This document shows, one piece after another, positions 1 to 12,803 of a stretch of DNA of 64,000 bases. Both the position numbers and the translations under genes were made by a program. The notes beneath the pieces are model-generated. The model saw only the letters and a program-made list of their open reading frames with translations, was not told the origin of the DNA and made no database searches. Where the stretch lies: positions 86,949,969-87,013,968 of the forward strand of contig JAKTNV010000005.1 of NCBI GenBank assembly GCA_022747635.1, written 5' to 3'. Numbering within the stretch: position 1 is the first letter of the stretch; each line of letters begins with the position of its first letter. This DNA comes from Hetaerina americana. Lineage: Eukaryota > Arthropoda > Insecta > Odonata > Calopterygidae.

Positions 1-2810
1 CCATTAGATCACTGAAGTGATTCTCCCAAGCCCACTCTTGCTACTTGGAATTCGAAAAAAATTCCACCAGCAATGGAAAACGCCAAGGCTTTAATTAGGG
101 CATTCAAACCCTAATGGATCCTCAGTGGAACATCATCTTCCATCAGGGACCCATGAATCAGCAGACTTGGTGCACATGTAGTTTCACCAACAAAATGGAC
201 ATATGATGATTGCCGTGTTGACATTGTGGTAGAGTGCTCTCTTCCATTTTGAACAATATGTGAGAGATCACTCTGGGCTCCGAAATGTCACCATTTTGGC
301 GTAAGGAGTTCCAGGCTCAGCCTTATAATCATGCATAGAATTTGTCCAAATATTTTCCCTCTCTTTTTGAACTCTCTCCTTTTTTAAATGAAGATGACCG
401 AAAAAAAAATAAAAACGATCCAATTTTGGGAAAATTTGACATGAATAAAAACTAGAACAACATAAAACTTTTGATTGAAGTTATTTGTCTTTTAGAGGTT
501 CCTAGTGAATCACGGCTCAAATTACAAAATTACGGTCACCTACATGTATAATAAATTCCCCACCTTATCTCAATGGCATAGACAACACAAGCCAAGCATA
601 TCCAAGGCCAGGGTTGGAAACTAGCCAACAAAACACCCATATTGTTCTCTCTATGAAGACATGCAAGGATGTTGAAGAACATACCTCCCTGGTTCTCAGG
701 TGGAACAGCTGTTTGGTAGTGCCTATCAACTCCCAAGCTATCATAATTATTAACCAATGAACTATGTAAATTTTATACTCGGTAATATTTTGGTGACCAT
801 ATTTTACAAGCATTTTTACATATGACCATTGCTACTATGGATTAGGGCATTTTTTCTTGCAATGAGTCATCAAATTTTATTATAAAATTCATATAATAAG
901 TGGGAAATGACAAGAGTAAGTATGTACCTACCAACAGACAAAACCAAAGCTTGTCACTGAAACGCAGGAAGGACTGGGAAAAGTGGGGGGAGATAGAGAG
1001 GAATGGGTGGAGAGAGAACAAAGTGAGGAATGGGAGAGAGAAGAATGGATGAACAGCAGAGGAACCCTTCCAGTCCTGGAAAAGCATCTTTCCCAGACCA
1101 CAGAGCCATGCATTTCTCTCAATAAGGGGTTCTTGTCCCCTGTAATTGCCACTCCCACCAGTCAAGTTTCCTCAGCCCACACCAAACAATCAACTCTTTC
1201 TCAAATTGACCCCACTGCCATTCTTTTCCTGAAAGAGACCTGCATGCCCTAGCTTCAACCATTTCTGGTAATCCAGATCATCTTTCCACAGCGGGTGACC
1301 TACAATGCCCACGCACCAAACTTAGTTCATTTGAATTTGTTTTTACCAGAGTTTTTCAGATCAATTTTTGTACTTTCCAGGATAATTTTTAGCAAAGATA
1401 TGATTAAGTTTTCAGTAAACTACCCAAGGAATATGAAAATTTTAGCAAGCAATGTGTAATGGATAAGAGAGTAAGGTAGTTATAAGCCTAAATCCAGGAT
1501 TCTTCGAAAAAGAAAACTTTTTCAAATGCATGCAACATTTTTTTACTGCAGTAAATTAATGAAAATGTCACCCAAGAAAGGAGTTTTATGATGGTTACCA
1601 TATAAATATAAACTAAACAAATTAAAACTCACTAAAAGATAGAAAAACAATATAGGCTCTGACTAGTTTTGGCGAAGAATTGATAAGTGGAGAAGAATGA
1701 ATAAATGACTAATACCAGCCAATCAGAGAGGTCTCATCAAGGTATTCGCAAGCCCAAACACATTGACCTGATAAAATGATAAAATTCCTTGAATATTTCA
1801 GGTAGCTGAACACCATGGCTTTCTATTCTATACAACATACATTCTACCTCCATTTACGCCATTCAACATGCCTATTCTTCTCTTCCCTATTCCTCAGCCC
1901 TGCCTAATTTTCTCCCCTCTTCAACATTCAATCAGGAATGAAAACTGAAGCAATGGAAACATTTCATATCCACCTTGCCTATAAATACTGAGTTGAGGTG
2001 TGGTGGAGGAAGAGGAATGCTGGTTGGCCTTGATTTTAGTGATGCACTCTCAGATTTAGCCCACCTTTGATATTTTATTCAAACGCACATGCCTTTCTGC
2101 AACATTTTAGTTCTCAAGGCAGTAAAATCATCTCTATGCTTCATAAAACCTACTTCAATTGTGAATGCTATGCAATACCACATACACCCACGCTCATTTA
2201 ATGTTGCACTCTGCTTGGAATGCATCTTTATTACGGGGCTAAATAGAGTTCCATTGGCCACACCATGGCATGCATCAAATGAGCACACTTGCCTCTACTC
2301 TATCCTCGATCTCAAAGCCTTCTCACTCGTGTCATCATGGGATGTGGACGACCTTGTTAAGATGCCCTTCAAAGGCCAATTTCGCTTAAAAAATTAGCAA
2401 GTTTTTTATTTCATCGGTGCGTGGGTGGACAGTGGAAAAATAAAGAAATTCCTGGTCCTTTTGCATTAAATATATTTGCACCAATATAAATAATTTTTCA
2501 CTTGAAGTAAAAACCAACTGAAGCAAAACTGGTAATAAATCAATTGCCAAGATTACCTTTGACTAATTGATGCAAACAGCTGAGTTTAGACATGATTAAT
2601 AGGCGTTTTTATGAATTTCACAATTTTTTATGCCTGTCCTAAAAGTAGTGGCCTTGGATGTTTTGCCCAGCTGATTCAATATAATTAGCAAGTCTCAACC
2701 CAGGTTACAAATGAAGCTAATATTAAATTGAGATTCACTTGCAGGACTTGAATAGCTCCGGTAACTGAATGAACATGATAATCCATTAGAAACAACCTTT
2801 AAACTCTATA
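1..2810. other. intergenic DNA, no supported gene
   Basis: AT-rich DNA with only short open frames on both strands. A purine-rich patch at about 985-1050 (runs of GGA/GAG) creates a low-complexity open frame, and another 102-codon frame lies at 2089-2397. Neither has recognisable motifs or convincing splice sites, so I call no gene here. Confidence 0.6.
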
Positions 2811-4152
2811 GTGCATGCAACTAGAGGTGGATGCTATAATAGTCGACCTGTCAAAAGCCTTTGACAAAGTTGACCACGATCGCTTAATGCTTAAGATGGG
2901 CCAATTGCCACTACACACAGATGGAAGAGTAATCTCTTGGGTCAGAAATTTCATGGAAGGTCGAACACAAAGGGTAAAATTAGGAGAAGTGTATTCTGAA
3001 AAAGCAAGGGTAACATCGGGAGTCCCACAAGGAAGCGTACTTGGCCCGCTATTGTTTTTAATATATATAAATGATCTCCCAATAAATATTAATTCTCAGT
3101 TAAGACTTTTTGCAGACGACTGTATTATCTACAGGAAAGTCGAAAATGACAGAGACCGTGACAAACTTCAGAGGGACATTAATAAAATGGCTGATTGGGT
3201 GACAAAAAATGGGATGGATATTAATGTTAACAAATGCAAATCCATCACTTTTAGCAATAAGGTAAATGGAAACCATAGGGAATATAAATTCTCAGAAAAT
3301 GTCATTCCTAGAAGTGATACTGTCAAATACTTAGGTGTATATTTAACTAAGGACTTAGGGTGGGGGCTAAATGTGGAGTACATCTATAAGAAAGCTTTCA
3401 AAACTCTTCATTGGGTAATGAGAAACCTAAAAGGGAGCGTTAGAGCAACCAAGGAGAAGGCTTATCAGACCCTAGTAAGACCAATTTTAGAGTACGCTTC
3501 TCTTGTATGGGACCCTCATGAAGAAGGTCATATTAAAAAACTGGAAAAGGTGCAAAGAAAGGCTGCCCGATATGTACTGGGGAAGCATGGGAGGATGGAG
3601 AGTGTGTCTGACATGCTAGAAACGCTGGGCTGGGAACCTCTAGAATCTAGAAGAAAAGTAAGCAGACTTTGTGGAATGTTCCGAATTTTGAAGGGGGAGA
3701 AAGCTTGGGCAGATCTTAGGAAAGAGGCGGGGAACCCAAATTTTATAGGCAGAAATGATCACAAATTTAAGATAAAATGCCGGGCACAGAGGACAAATAA
3801 AAAAAAATTTTCATTTCTAAATAGAACAATTGTTGAGTGGAACACCTTACCTGCAAAAATATTCGAGCCCTTTCCTAACAGAGTGTATACTTTTAAGAAT
3901 AGATGTAAGGTATATATGTAAAAATTTGATTTATGTGTGGTGTATGGTATTATATGTTATAGCTTAATTTTTTTTATGTATCTTTTTTTTTCTTGCTGGT
4001 TAATGGTTGTAAATGGGATGGGGATTCACTTGTTTTGTTAAAGAGATCTGTGTTTGTCTGGTTTTATGTATTATATTTTGCAATTGTTTGGGACTTGTGT
4101 GCCACCTGACAGTGTCTATTAGCACATGTGTATTTATAATAATAATAATAAA
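2811..4152 (+). mobile_element. 5'-truncated non-LTR retrotransposon (CR1/Jockey-like), RT frame open
   Basis: The element starts abruptly near 2811, inside the reverse-transcriptase domain: an in-frame stop lies just before the first codon. It runs through 368 uninterrupted codons (2815-3921), then a 3' UTR ending in a (TAA)n tail at about 4134-4152. RT landmarks in order are DLSKAFDKVDH, the GVPQGSVLGPLLF motif and the FADD catalytic box, followed by the typical C-terminal LVRPILEY..WDPH region. The 5' truncation and microsatellite tail are usual for target-primed insertions. No endonuclease domain remains, so it cannot move by itself. The open frame suggests a fairly young insertion. A second, broken copy lies at about 40.67-41.5 kb. 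Confidence 0.92.
2815..3921 (+). CDS. reverse transcriptase fragment of a non-LTR element
   Basis: A 368-codon open frame encodes palm, thumb and C-terminal parts of a LINE-type reverse transcriptase. The GVPQGS motif is at about residues 69-74 and the FADD active-site box at about residues 98-101. The N-terminal endonuclease and first RT blocks are missing. The first ATG is simply the first in the truncated copy and is probably not a native start. I infer a transposon-derived frame with no host function. Confidence 0.9.
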   Translation: MQLEVDAIIVDLSKAFDKVDHDRLMLKMGQLPLHTDGRVISWVRNFMEGRTQRVKLGEVYSEKARVTSGVPQGSVLGPLLFLIYINDLPININSQLRLFADDCIIYRKVENDRDRDKLQRDINKMADWVTKNGMDINVNKCKSITFSNKVNGNHREYKFSENVIPRSDTVKYLGVYLTKDLGWGLNVEYIYKKAFKTLHWVMRNLKGSVRATKEKAYQTLVRPILEYASLVWDPHEEGHIKKLEKVQRKAARYVLGKHGRMESVSDMLETLGWEPLESRRKVSRLCGMFRILKGEKAWADLRKEAGNPNFIGRNDHKFKIKCRAQRTNKKKFSFLNRTIVEWNTLPAKIFEPFPNRVYTFKNRCKVYM

Positions 4153-5217
4153 AACTTGGACAATCAATGAGACAGCAGATTGGTCCTCTACAAAGTTCTG
4201 CCTCCTGTTCCTCCCACGAGCAATATTCCAAGGTCCACGTGAAGACCGACTATTATCAAAGTTGATGAAATATGACTCGAAAGACAAACTGAATAAATAT
4301 AGCTCCATGAATCTGTTTATCATTTTCCCAAAAGGCTTTACGTAGGAAGAAAAATGCCTTATGTGCAATACGTTTTATATCCATGGTACCGGCGCATAAC
4401 GTACATGCATTATTATTAATCATAAACCTGAGATGTGGTTTATCTACTTTGCAAAGCCAAAATAATGTTTGGAATGCAAGAAATCGGTTCAAGGATATTC
4501 GATTGTATTGCCAAATAAAGTTTTCGAGTTAGTTTCTGCAAAACAGAATGTCATTGGAATTCTTTCACGAAAAGACTGATTCCGACAACTGAGAACAACA
4601 GGCCACAAATACCAATCAAAAGTCGGTATCATTAACAACTACTAACTTTATTGAGAATGCTTTAAATCGGCAATACAAGTCATTTTTCTTTGGTTTCATT
4701 TGAACGGAGAGGTTGATAATGTGGAATGTCTTTAATCTTACCTCTGCTGAGCATTTGAAAGAGGAATCCACACACTGCAAAGCACCAGCACCGGTAACCA
4801 CCAATATTTCTCAGGAACTTCCATTTTCATACTGGTTTCCATGAAACAATATAAGAATACCAGTAATTTAAAACATAGCCTATATCTCCCAATAACTATT
4901 ATTACAGCTTGTCTAATGGCAAAATTGACTAGTTTCGAATGTATAGGTGATGAATAATGCTCGAAGGAAACTTTCTTGGGATTAATTTCAGATGGGAGTT
5001 ATAACAGCAATAATAATGTCCTTGCGATGAAAGGTGATCTCATCGCATTGCAAGTACGATGCTCACGACAATATGCACTTCATTTGGATTCCAGTCACGA
5101 AACTATGCTCTAATCTAGATTTACCAAAAATATACTCGGACGGCATTGACTTTAGCCAGAGGTTTTAACCCATCAAGCCGCTTAAAATACCACATGAAAG
5201 AAAATATCAATGGCCAC

Positions 5218-5287
5218 CGATAATTATCTGGAATTATCATTACGTCTTTCGAAAAGCGTAATAATTCCAGGTGATCAAAAATTATCG
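5218..5287. repeat. imperfect nested inverted repeat
   Basis: Outer arms CGATAATT (5218-5225) and AATTATCG (5280-5287) enclose inner arms CTGGAATTAT.cATTACG and CGTAATAATTCCAG, with a small bulge and a loop around 5247-5255. The layout resembles a tiny MITE core or a precursor-like RNA hairpin; there is no evidence of transcription. Confidence 0.5.
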
Positions 5288-5931
5288 TTAAGTTAATTCA
5301 ATGCAAGCATAGCAGGTTTAAACTAAGTTTCATGTTTTATTCATTCAACAGATGTTTTCACTTCCACCAAGGTTAACATTAATTGCTTACCTCGATACTT
5401 TAAACGTATCCAATTGTCAAAACTTCGGAAATCAATTAGAGCACATATTGTTAAATAGTCTTTTATCACTTTTGTAGGAGCCTAAACCAGTCTCTATGAA
5501 ACTGATATTCAGTAAATAGGAACTGAAACCAAGCGCTTTCTTAGCCTATTCACGCACACCAGAAGTAAGATGTCCTCTGTGAAAAACTTTCATGCGTGTG
5601 GGCGTATCACAAACAGGTGGGCGTACCAACAGAGACCTCCACCCTCCCCAAGTATGGAGCGTTCAAAGAAATCGAAATTGCATCATTTTTTAAATTCCAT
5701 TTGCTGAGAAAACACTTTCCAAGAAGAGCTGACGATTTTAGCTGGAATACAATGAATCGTTCATCGTCGGAATTGAGCCAAGGTCTTTTCCAGAATTGTT
5801 AAAATTGCATATCGGGGATATTAAATGCTCAATATTGTCGTTCACAATTAATTACTCTGTGCGTTAAGTAAAATTACATCGCTGAATCGTAATAATGATA
5901 TTATGGGCCTGAAGTATCAATAAAAATATTC

Positions 5932-5971
5932 TATTCGTATGGTCTTATCTCCCGATAAGACCATACGAATA
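5932..5971. repeat. perfect 18-bp-stem hairpin, 4-nt loop
   Basis: Bases 5932-5949 (TATTCGTATGGTCTTATC) are the exact reverse complement of 5954-5971, around a TCCC loop. An arm this long with no mismatch is unlikely by chance. It could be a recent palindrome, the centre of a small foldback element, or an RNA hairpin. Flanking sequence does not extend the pairing. Confidence 0.85.
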
Positions 5972-8366
5972 ACTCCGACGAAAAAATTTATGACTGCATA
6001 GTTGAAACTTAAATATTTAATAATCATTTAATGTTCATCATTGATTTTTGACTGTCAGAATTATTTCCTGTCAGTGGTACATGTAAATAGAAAATTCCTC
6101 AGATATGCCCACTCATTCAGAGTTGATGAAGGATCTTCCCACATGTTCAAGGATGGATGGCAAAGTATAGAGATCTCAACGACCGAGGGTACCACCTGTA
6201 CCAATTAAAAACAATCTGCCGTCCGTAACCACTAAAAAATGGACGGAACTCTCCTTAACATCTTTTTAATCCATTACGGCTCTTTTGGCTGGCCGGTGGA
6301 CATTGACACTGGTGGAAATACAACATTCTCACAATTTTACTGGTAATGTTTTCTTTTTCATTACGACCTGCCAATTTTTAGTTTCCCTGTTCACAATCAA
6401 TACGATAAGCGTCTCCAATGAAAGACAAGGAGTTCGAATGAATTAAAAACAGACAATTGATATCCCCCGAACCTCCTCGAGTTCCAAATAAATACGGCCA
6501 AAGGAGAATCTCAAAAAGATCATACTTATCAATATGCTCCTGCTTAGTTCTTTTTTTATATTTTCTCATGTGCGTCTCAAAATTATACCTACCAATGTAG
6601 ACAAGTCCATAGCTATATGCACATAAAAATGATCATTTCAGTCAAGGACATGGCTTATTTTTGACTTGACCTGTTGACAAAAAACATGTTCTGGTTCTGT
6701 ATCAATGAATGAATTCACACTTGAATTTAGCCCCTGGCATTTGGTACACCTCAGTAAACAATTTGGAATTATCATTATGATTTATTATTAATCGGAGACA
6801 GGTAAAACAATCCCTGCCATGGGATCAATTTCCCCACACACCATTTAGTCTGCCTGCAAGAGATAAAGTTGAACTTTTGTTGGCTGTAAGAAACCTCAGA
6901 AAAGTACTTATATTAGGAGAATGATTCTTCCTGAGGTGTTGAGTAATCCTAATGTTAAAAGGTCACAAGACCACGTGAATGTAAACAGGCAGTCTGTGTG
7001 GGGTGATTCTTGGCTAGGGATTCATTAATGACCAGATAAATCATTAAACATGCCATTGATTCCTTTACAAATGAAATTTGGCATCTCCAGTTCACGGCTC
7101 AAAGATTTTTTCTGTTCTCTGTTGTAATTATATGTAACTGTGGCTATCAACATTTATTTCATATTCATTTCCACAGTTTTGTTGGCAAATGTGTTGTTAG
7201 AATGGATGCTAAACTTATCTTTATAGGTAGCTACTGCTGAAAATGATCAACCACAATGGAGGGATCTCTGTTCAAAAATGCTTTGGATGACACTTCCCAT
7301 CTAATACCTCTAAATAACTTATCAATCCCAATTAAATTAGCTTGTTCCTTGGTTGGGGACATGGAGACTTGGTGAGCCACTAATAATGTACTTTAAATTG
7401 TACTAAAATTAATATATCTGCTTTCTCTCATGAAAAAAGGTTCTGCTAACTTCTAGCCCTTAGCTAACTTTACATATAACTAATATACAATGCCTAGAAA
7501 ACTATAATTTCATGGGTTTAACCCTCACTGATAATAATGCATGGAAATAGCGCATTAATAAAGTTACCAAAGAAGTGGCAACTGATCTCAGTTTGGGCTC
7601 ACTTTGGTGATCTCTCTGGAATACCTCAAGTTTTTGTGCTCCGACAGAAGTCATCCCTTCCTCACATATGGTATTACCATTTTGGGAAACTCTTTCCAAT
7701 GTATGAAATAGTTTTCTCTTGGCAAAAGCAGGCTGTGAAAGCAAATGCTGGAGTTTCAATAAGAGATACACGGAAATCCTTTTTCAGATCTTTGATAATC
7801 TTACCTTTACCCAGCAATGCTCCTCCTCCATCAGAAAATCACATTACTTTCCCACCAGATGGCTCTCCACTCCCATGGCACTTGATATAATAGTGCCGTA
7901 TACCTCAAAAGTCTCAATTCCATTCTCACCAAAAAAAGATCCACACTTCACTTGTTCTCATCACACATTGTCACAACCACACATCTTCCTCCAAAACTGA
8001 AAGGTATTTCTGCCATTAGGAACTTCAGAAGACGGTTGGAAGTTTTCCTTTTAGAGAAAATATTTTACAGCACCTCTGAACTGTTAACTTAATGTAAAAG
8101 TGTGTCATGTGATTTATATTTTGACACCTTCCAATATCTACCTCTTATGACCTGATGGAATTATGACTCAGTGAATATTATCACTTTTAATTCAAGTTCA
8201 TACCACTTGAGTGATGTAGCCGCATTTCATTTTATGGAAATATATAGAAACATGACCACCAATCTTCACAGCTTATCAAAGGCTGAAAGAATCTATGCTG
8301 ATAACCTTTAGGGACAATCAGTTAATGTTCTAATCAGTTAATACCTAACTAACAGAGCGTGGGAGG

Positions 8367-8667
8367 TATGAGGGCTGTCCAGAAAGTAATTAATGTTTTG
8401 GAATAAAATATGAACCTAGTAACAAGACTATGTTTTACTATATATATTTGAAAGGCACATTCTTAAACTATTTTTCTACATAGTCGCCATTTAAATTGAG
8501 GTAATAACAAAGTACACAAAGGCTTCTCAATTCCATCTCTGAAGAAGTCTGCCGCCTTACATTTTAACCACTTGCTATACCAGCTTGCAATTCTGCATCA
8601 CTGTCAAAGCGCTATGTTGTAAGCCACTTCTAGCGAGAGATCCATATTCATAAATCAGTGACTTTCA
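8367..8667 (-). mobile_element. mariner transposon end, truncated relic
   Basis: A mariner-type terminal sequence GAGGGCTGTCCAGAAAGTAA starts next to a TA dinucleotide at 8367-8368. Reading the minus strand inward from about 8667 gives a decayed transposase C-terminus: RFDSDAELQ, then GGRLLQRW, then a remnant of the N-G-D-Y-V-E-K ending (seen as MATM*KN). Several stops interrupt it. The other end is missing: the relic stops where the 23-bp minisatellite begins. Confidence 0.75.
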
Positions 8668-8896
8668 CAAGACTAGGCCTCCCTCTGTCAAAAGACTAGG
8701 CCTCCCTCTGTCAAAAGACTAGGCCTCCCTCTGTCAAAAGACTAGGCCTCCCTCTGTCAAAAGACTAGGCCTCCCTCTGTCAAAAGACTAGGCCTCCCTC
8801 TGTCAAAAGACTAGGCCTCCCTCTGTCAAAAGACTAGGCCTCCCTCTGTCAAAAGACTAGGCCTCCCCCTGTCAAAAGACTAGGCCTACCACTGTG
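8668..8896. repeat. 23-bp minisatellite, about 10 copies
   Basis: The unit GACTAGGCCTCCCTCTGTCA followed by AAA is repeated with starts at 8671, 8694, 8717, 8740, 8763, 8786, 8809, 8832, 8855 and 8878. Inner copies are nearly identical; the last (8878) is diverged. There are no spacers. It lies between a mariner end and the 3' end of a minus-strand LINE, so it may be part of the LINE 3' UTR. Confidence 0.95.
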
Positions 8897-9002
8897 GAGA
8901 GAGAGAGAACAATATTTCTGAGCCTTTTAAGGCTCCTAGGAGAAGCTGCTTCCAGCTATGGGCTGTTTACAGTATGTGTCTTGTAAAGGTTTGATTCTAA
9001 TG

Positions 9003-10400
9003 TAGTTTTATTTATTTGTCATATGGCGTTTGCCGATTGCGAAAGAGTTTTCCGGGTGAGCCTACCTCAGTGTAGGCAAGTGTTGGAGCTACTTTGGGTC
9101 TTCTGTGAGGTGTGCGGACATACGGATCGTAGTCCCAGATACCATCGAGGAGCGAGTTTCCGGTGTGGGCTAAGGCTGTTGCCATGTTTTCTGCCTTTTC
9201 TCTCAGAAAACTGAGGCTAGGAGGGATGTTCAAGTCTTTTCTGATATTGCTGTTCCTGACAAACCATAGCGCATCAACGAGTTGCCTCAGGATTTTCGAT
9301 TCTGTTACCTGAATCTTTTTTAGGTGGGATGGAGCCATGCTGGCTGGCACCCCGTAGCAAAGGAGGGGTCATATCTTGCTGAGGTAGAGCAACCTCTTTG
9401 TCTTTAGTGACACTGGTGCAGAAGATCTTAAAATGATTTGGAGGGCCCTAGTTGCCCTCTGTGCTTTTCCTGAAGTGTTGCCGATTTGTCGGGCCCAATG
9501 AAGCCCTTTTTCTTGCGTGACCCCCTGATAGGAGGTGTATTCCTTCCTTGGGATCATTTTGGTGTAGAACTGGATGGGTGGACCCAGGTCTCTAATTTTT
9601 CAATGGGAGAAGGTGATATGGGAGCATTTAACTAGGTTTACTTTCAGCTTCCAGTCAATCATCCAGTCCTCTAGGTTGTCGAGGGCCCTTTGAAGCTGAA
9701 GGGTAGCCCAAGTAGGATTTCCCACCTGTGTAGTTATTGTAGTGTCGTCGGCATATAAATATAGATTTGTGCCATCAGGGTTCGGAACGTCATGTGTAAA
9801 AAATTGTGAATAATAGTGGCAATAATAAGGACCCCTGAGGTACACCAGAGTCCAGGGGGTGGGGGTTAAAAGCATCCGCCCGGTGTGCGAGGTAGAATGA
9901 TCTGCCAGACAAGAATTACTGTAGGAACTTCGTTAAGTGGGTTGGGAGGGGCAAGTTGCCTTTTTTGAAAATCAAGCCTTTTGACCACACCCGATCGAAG
10001 GCTGCTTCAAGGTCGAGAAATATATATAGCCTGTGTAACCTGTCTTCTGTTGAAGGCGCCTGTGATATTCTCAGTCAGCCATAAAATTTGGTGGGACGTT
10101 ACAGTTCTAGGGCAAAATTCCATCTGTTTCCGGATTATTAGGTCTTGTTCCTCGATGATGTTGCTGAAGTGGTTTTTTATGGCAATCTCTTAATAGTTTC
10201 CCAGTGGTGTTCAGCAGGCTTATTGTGCGGTATGAGAATGGATTTCCAGAGGGTTTGAGAGGCTTTAGCAGCATGATGATCTTTGCAAGCTTGTAACGGT
10301 GTGGGAAATGCCCCAGCTGGATTGCTGCACTAAATAAGAAGGCCAGGTATGGAAGAGCTCCCTTTGGCAGGTTCTTAAGCCTCTCCGTGAAAATTGGTGG
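9003..10400 (-). mobile_element. Jockey-like non-LTR retrotransposon, frameshifted relic
   Basis: On the minus strand, with changes of frame, the RT blocks appear in order: an early FPH..KLAKIIMLLKP...SYRTISLL..TGK block (about 10205-10330), DLEAAFDRVWSKG (about 9960-10020), GVPQGSLLL (about 9826-9850), LYLYADDT (YADD box, about 9735-9760), and a C-terminal block ending LVDALWFVRN...ALAHTGN before a stop at 9012. The 3' end has AATAAATAAAA just past the stop. The 5' end is lost. The frame changes make it non-functional. Confidence 0.9.
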
Positions 10401-12612
10401 CCATTTTTAAACTGAATGCACTACTGCCTCACTCATAATTCCGTCTCCATACACTTCACAAAGTTGCCTATGAATTTCAATTGCCTAATGGTTTTTTGCC
10501 AATAAAAATCTATTCACTAATCGCACCTCACAATTTGTGGGATTTTCTCCTGCAGCGTACATTTAAACAGTTTACACTGAGTGAAGTAGAAGACCCACAG
10601 TCTGCACATTACTACAGAAGGATGCATACTGAGCGTAGGGACGTCTAGACATCGAGATGGTGGCTCTAGCCCAACCCAACACCATGCTAGGCCGAAACAT
10701 AATCTGGTCAGCCCTCATAGTTTATTATAAACATTAAAAACGTTAATCATGGGAACATACCCATTCAAGAGCATAGGAGCTTTTTGACACTATTTACGTA
10801 TTTAAGCATTAATGAAATAGAGAATTAAACTCATTGTTTCTGTAATTACATTCCTTATATGCAAATAAATATTTGGAAAAAAATCTTAAAAAGTGAAATT
10901 GTTTTCGACTCCTTGAGTACACAATGTAGAACATTCATCCTGAGTACATTTCATAAATCATTTCAGTTAATTATTCGGTGACATGATGTGAAATGTATAT
11001 AATTATTGTCCATCTACTTATATTGTCGTAGCTCATATCAATCATGACATTCCATCTCTCAGTTTACCCATCCTCTGGTGGATTATCTACCCGTATGACT
11101 TCACCTTCACCTAATTGATGTCTTCCTTTTGATCTTCTAATTTATTCTTTCCCAGAACCCAATTAACATTCCTTTGATCTCGGAGGTGCCATACCTCTTC
11201 ACCAATGGAGAGTGCACCATTAATAAATGCAGCTGATTTAGTCCTAGTTCAACCATTGATTCATAGCATCATATAGTCCCATGCTACAGCAGATGGTCAG
11301 ATAATAGTGGAAAAATAAGGAGGATATTAGATATATAAACTGGATTGAGGATAATGACTTGCAATTGGGATACACATATATGAACATCAACCATTTCCTG
11401 AAGCCGTCTCTTCTGTAGTTATAGATTTAGAGAGAATTTTTTGGTGAATAATACATATTTCAGTGCGTCTCAGGAATTGTAAAAATGAAGAAATTGTCTT
11501 GAAGTACAAAAGTTTCACTAATTGTGCCAAAGAACTACAAAACATGATAAAATATTTAAAAATACAACTATTTAGACAAGCAATAGCAGAAATATGATCA
11601 AAACCATAATATTTAAACAAGAAATAATTTATTTTAACATATGAATTTTTGTAAAAATACACTTCAAATGTCAATTGCAACATAAAACACATAACTGCAG
11701 GTGTTTTGCATGTAATATGTACCCCTCGAATTTTAAAACCAGATTAACAAATACTTACATTTTTCATACATGTAAATATGTAAGACATGATGCTAAGCAC
11801 ATTATTTATTCAAGGGAGGGGCTCTAAATTGAAGTTGTAGATAAAAAGGTAGTTATAGATATCTCATGAATGAAGTTGTAGATATCTCATGATATCACCC
11901 ATCAAGAGAAATTCTCCTTTTTAACTACTTATTTCCATACATGCCTGGACTTAAATTTGACAAAGGTTTGTTTTTTAAAATTAACATTCTGAAAATGCAA
12001 ACAGATGATGTTGCAAGAACAATAGAAACAAAGATTTTATACTGAATAAGTTTAGTGGAAATACGAATTTGTTCAGTCAGGGAAAGCCACCACTCTCTCA
12101 CCTTTAGTTTCCATGCATTCACATTTTTATCATTTCTGTGTTTTGACTCAAAGAATCACAAACAACTCATCGTTTTTGCAGCACAACTTTCAGAAAGAAA
12201 TTCACAAGATATGCACCAGATCTTTTATTAATTCACAAGATGTTCACCAATTCATGCCGATGGTCTCTTCTTTGGTCAGAATCATAATCCATAATGACAA
12301 TCTTTAATATGTGTTGGCTGGGGAAAGTAATTCTATAAGGAGCAGCAATATATACTTTGTCGATCTGTATAATATATACACAAACTTGAGTCTTCACTTT
12401 TATATATGGTAAAAATCACACAATAAAACACACTGAATTGAAATGTCCTATTTCTGTACATTATATATATATGCCCTTTCATCATATTTTTCATACAAAA
12501 TAAAAAGTTCGTATCATCGAGCCAAGAATACATACCACGGTCATAACACACTGACCTCGTCATATGACATCATTTGGCACATAAGATCAATTAACAATCA
12601 TTGAATGTTCTG
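10401..12612. other. intergenic DNA and likely CYLD 3' flank
   Basis: AT-rich, with no gene seen. The part next to 12613 should hold the CYLD 3' UTR. A small local duplication (GAAGTTGTAGATA..TAGATATCTCATGA) lies at about 11830-11895. Confidence 0.5.
12224..12229 (-). terminator. candidate CYLD poly(A) signal AATAAA
   Basis: This is the first canonical AATAAA on the minus strand that I see after the CYLD stop codon, about 385 nt downstream. Placement is the only evidence. Confidence 0.3.
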
Positions 12613-12803
12613 CTATCGATACATCATCACATCGGGACTTTGATACATGCACATGTATGCATCACAGAGGAGCCTCCTTGCATGTTCTGGCAGCCTTCGG
12701 TTATCCGAAGAATCTCCCAAAGCACGGACTCCTTCCTCGGAGAGCCAAAGGGGGAGGTCTGGGCAAGCTGTCACCGCTGGGACGTTGTGGCCTTCTCCCC
12801 TCC
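12613..12803 (-). CDS. CYLD: CYLD coding exon 11 (last) and stop
   Basis: Acceptor CTTTTCCTGCAG after a long pyrimidine run; TAG stop at 12615-12613. It encodes VPAVTACPDLPLWL and ends ARRLLCDAYMCMYQSP followed by DVMMYR, matching the conserved CYLD C-terminus. The phase joins exon 10 exactly (GAA G|GG AGG). Confidence 0.97.

Larger units (their letters stand above)
4153..8366. other. intergenic DNA, no supported gene
   Basis: AT-rich sequence with no recognisable coding exon. It contains two hairpins, listed separately (5218-5287 and 5932-5971). Opposed open frames at about 7502-7890 have no motif I recognise and are left uncalled. Confidence 0.55.
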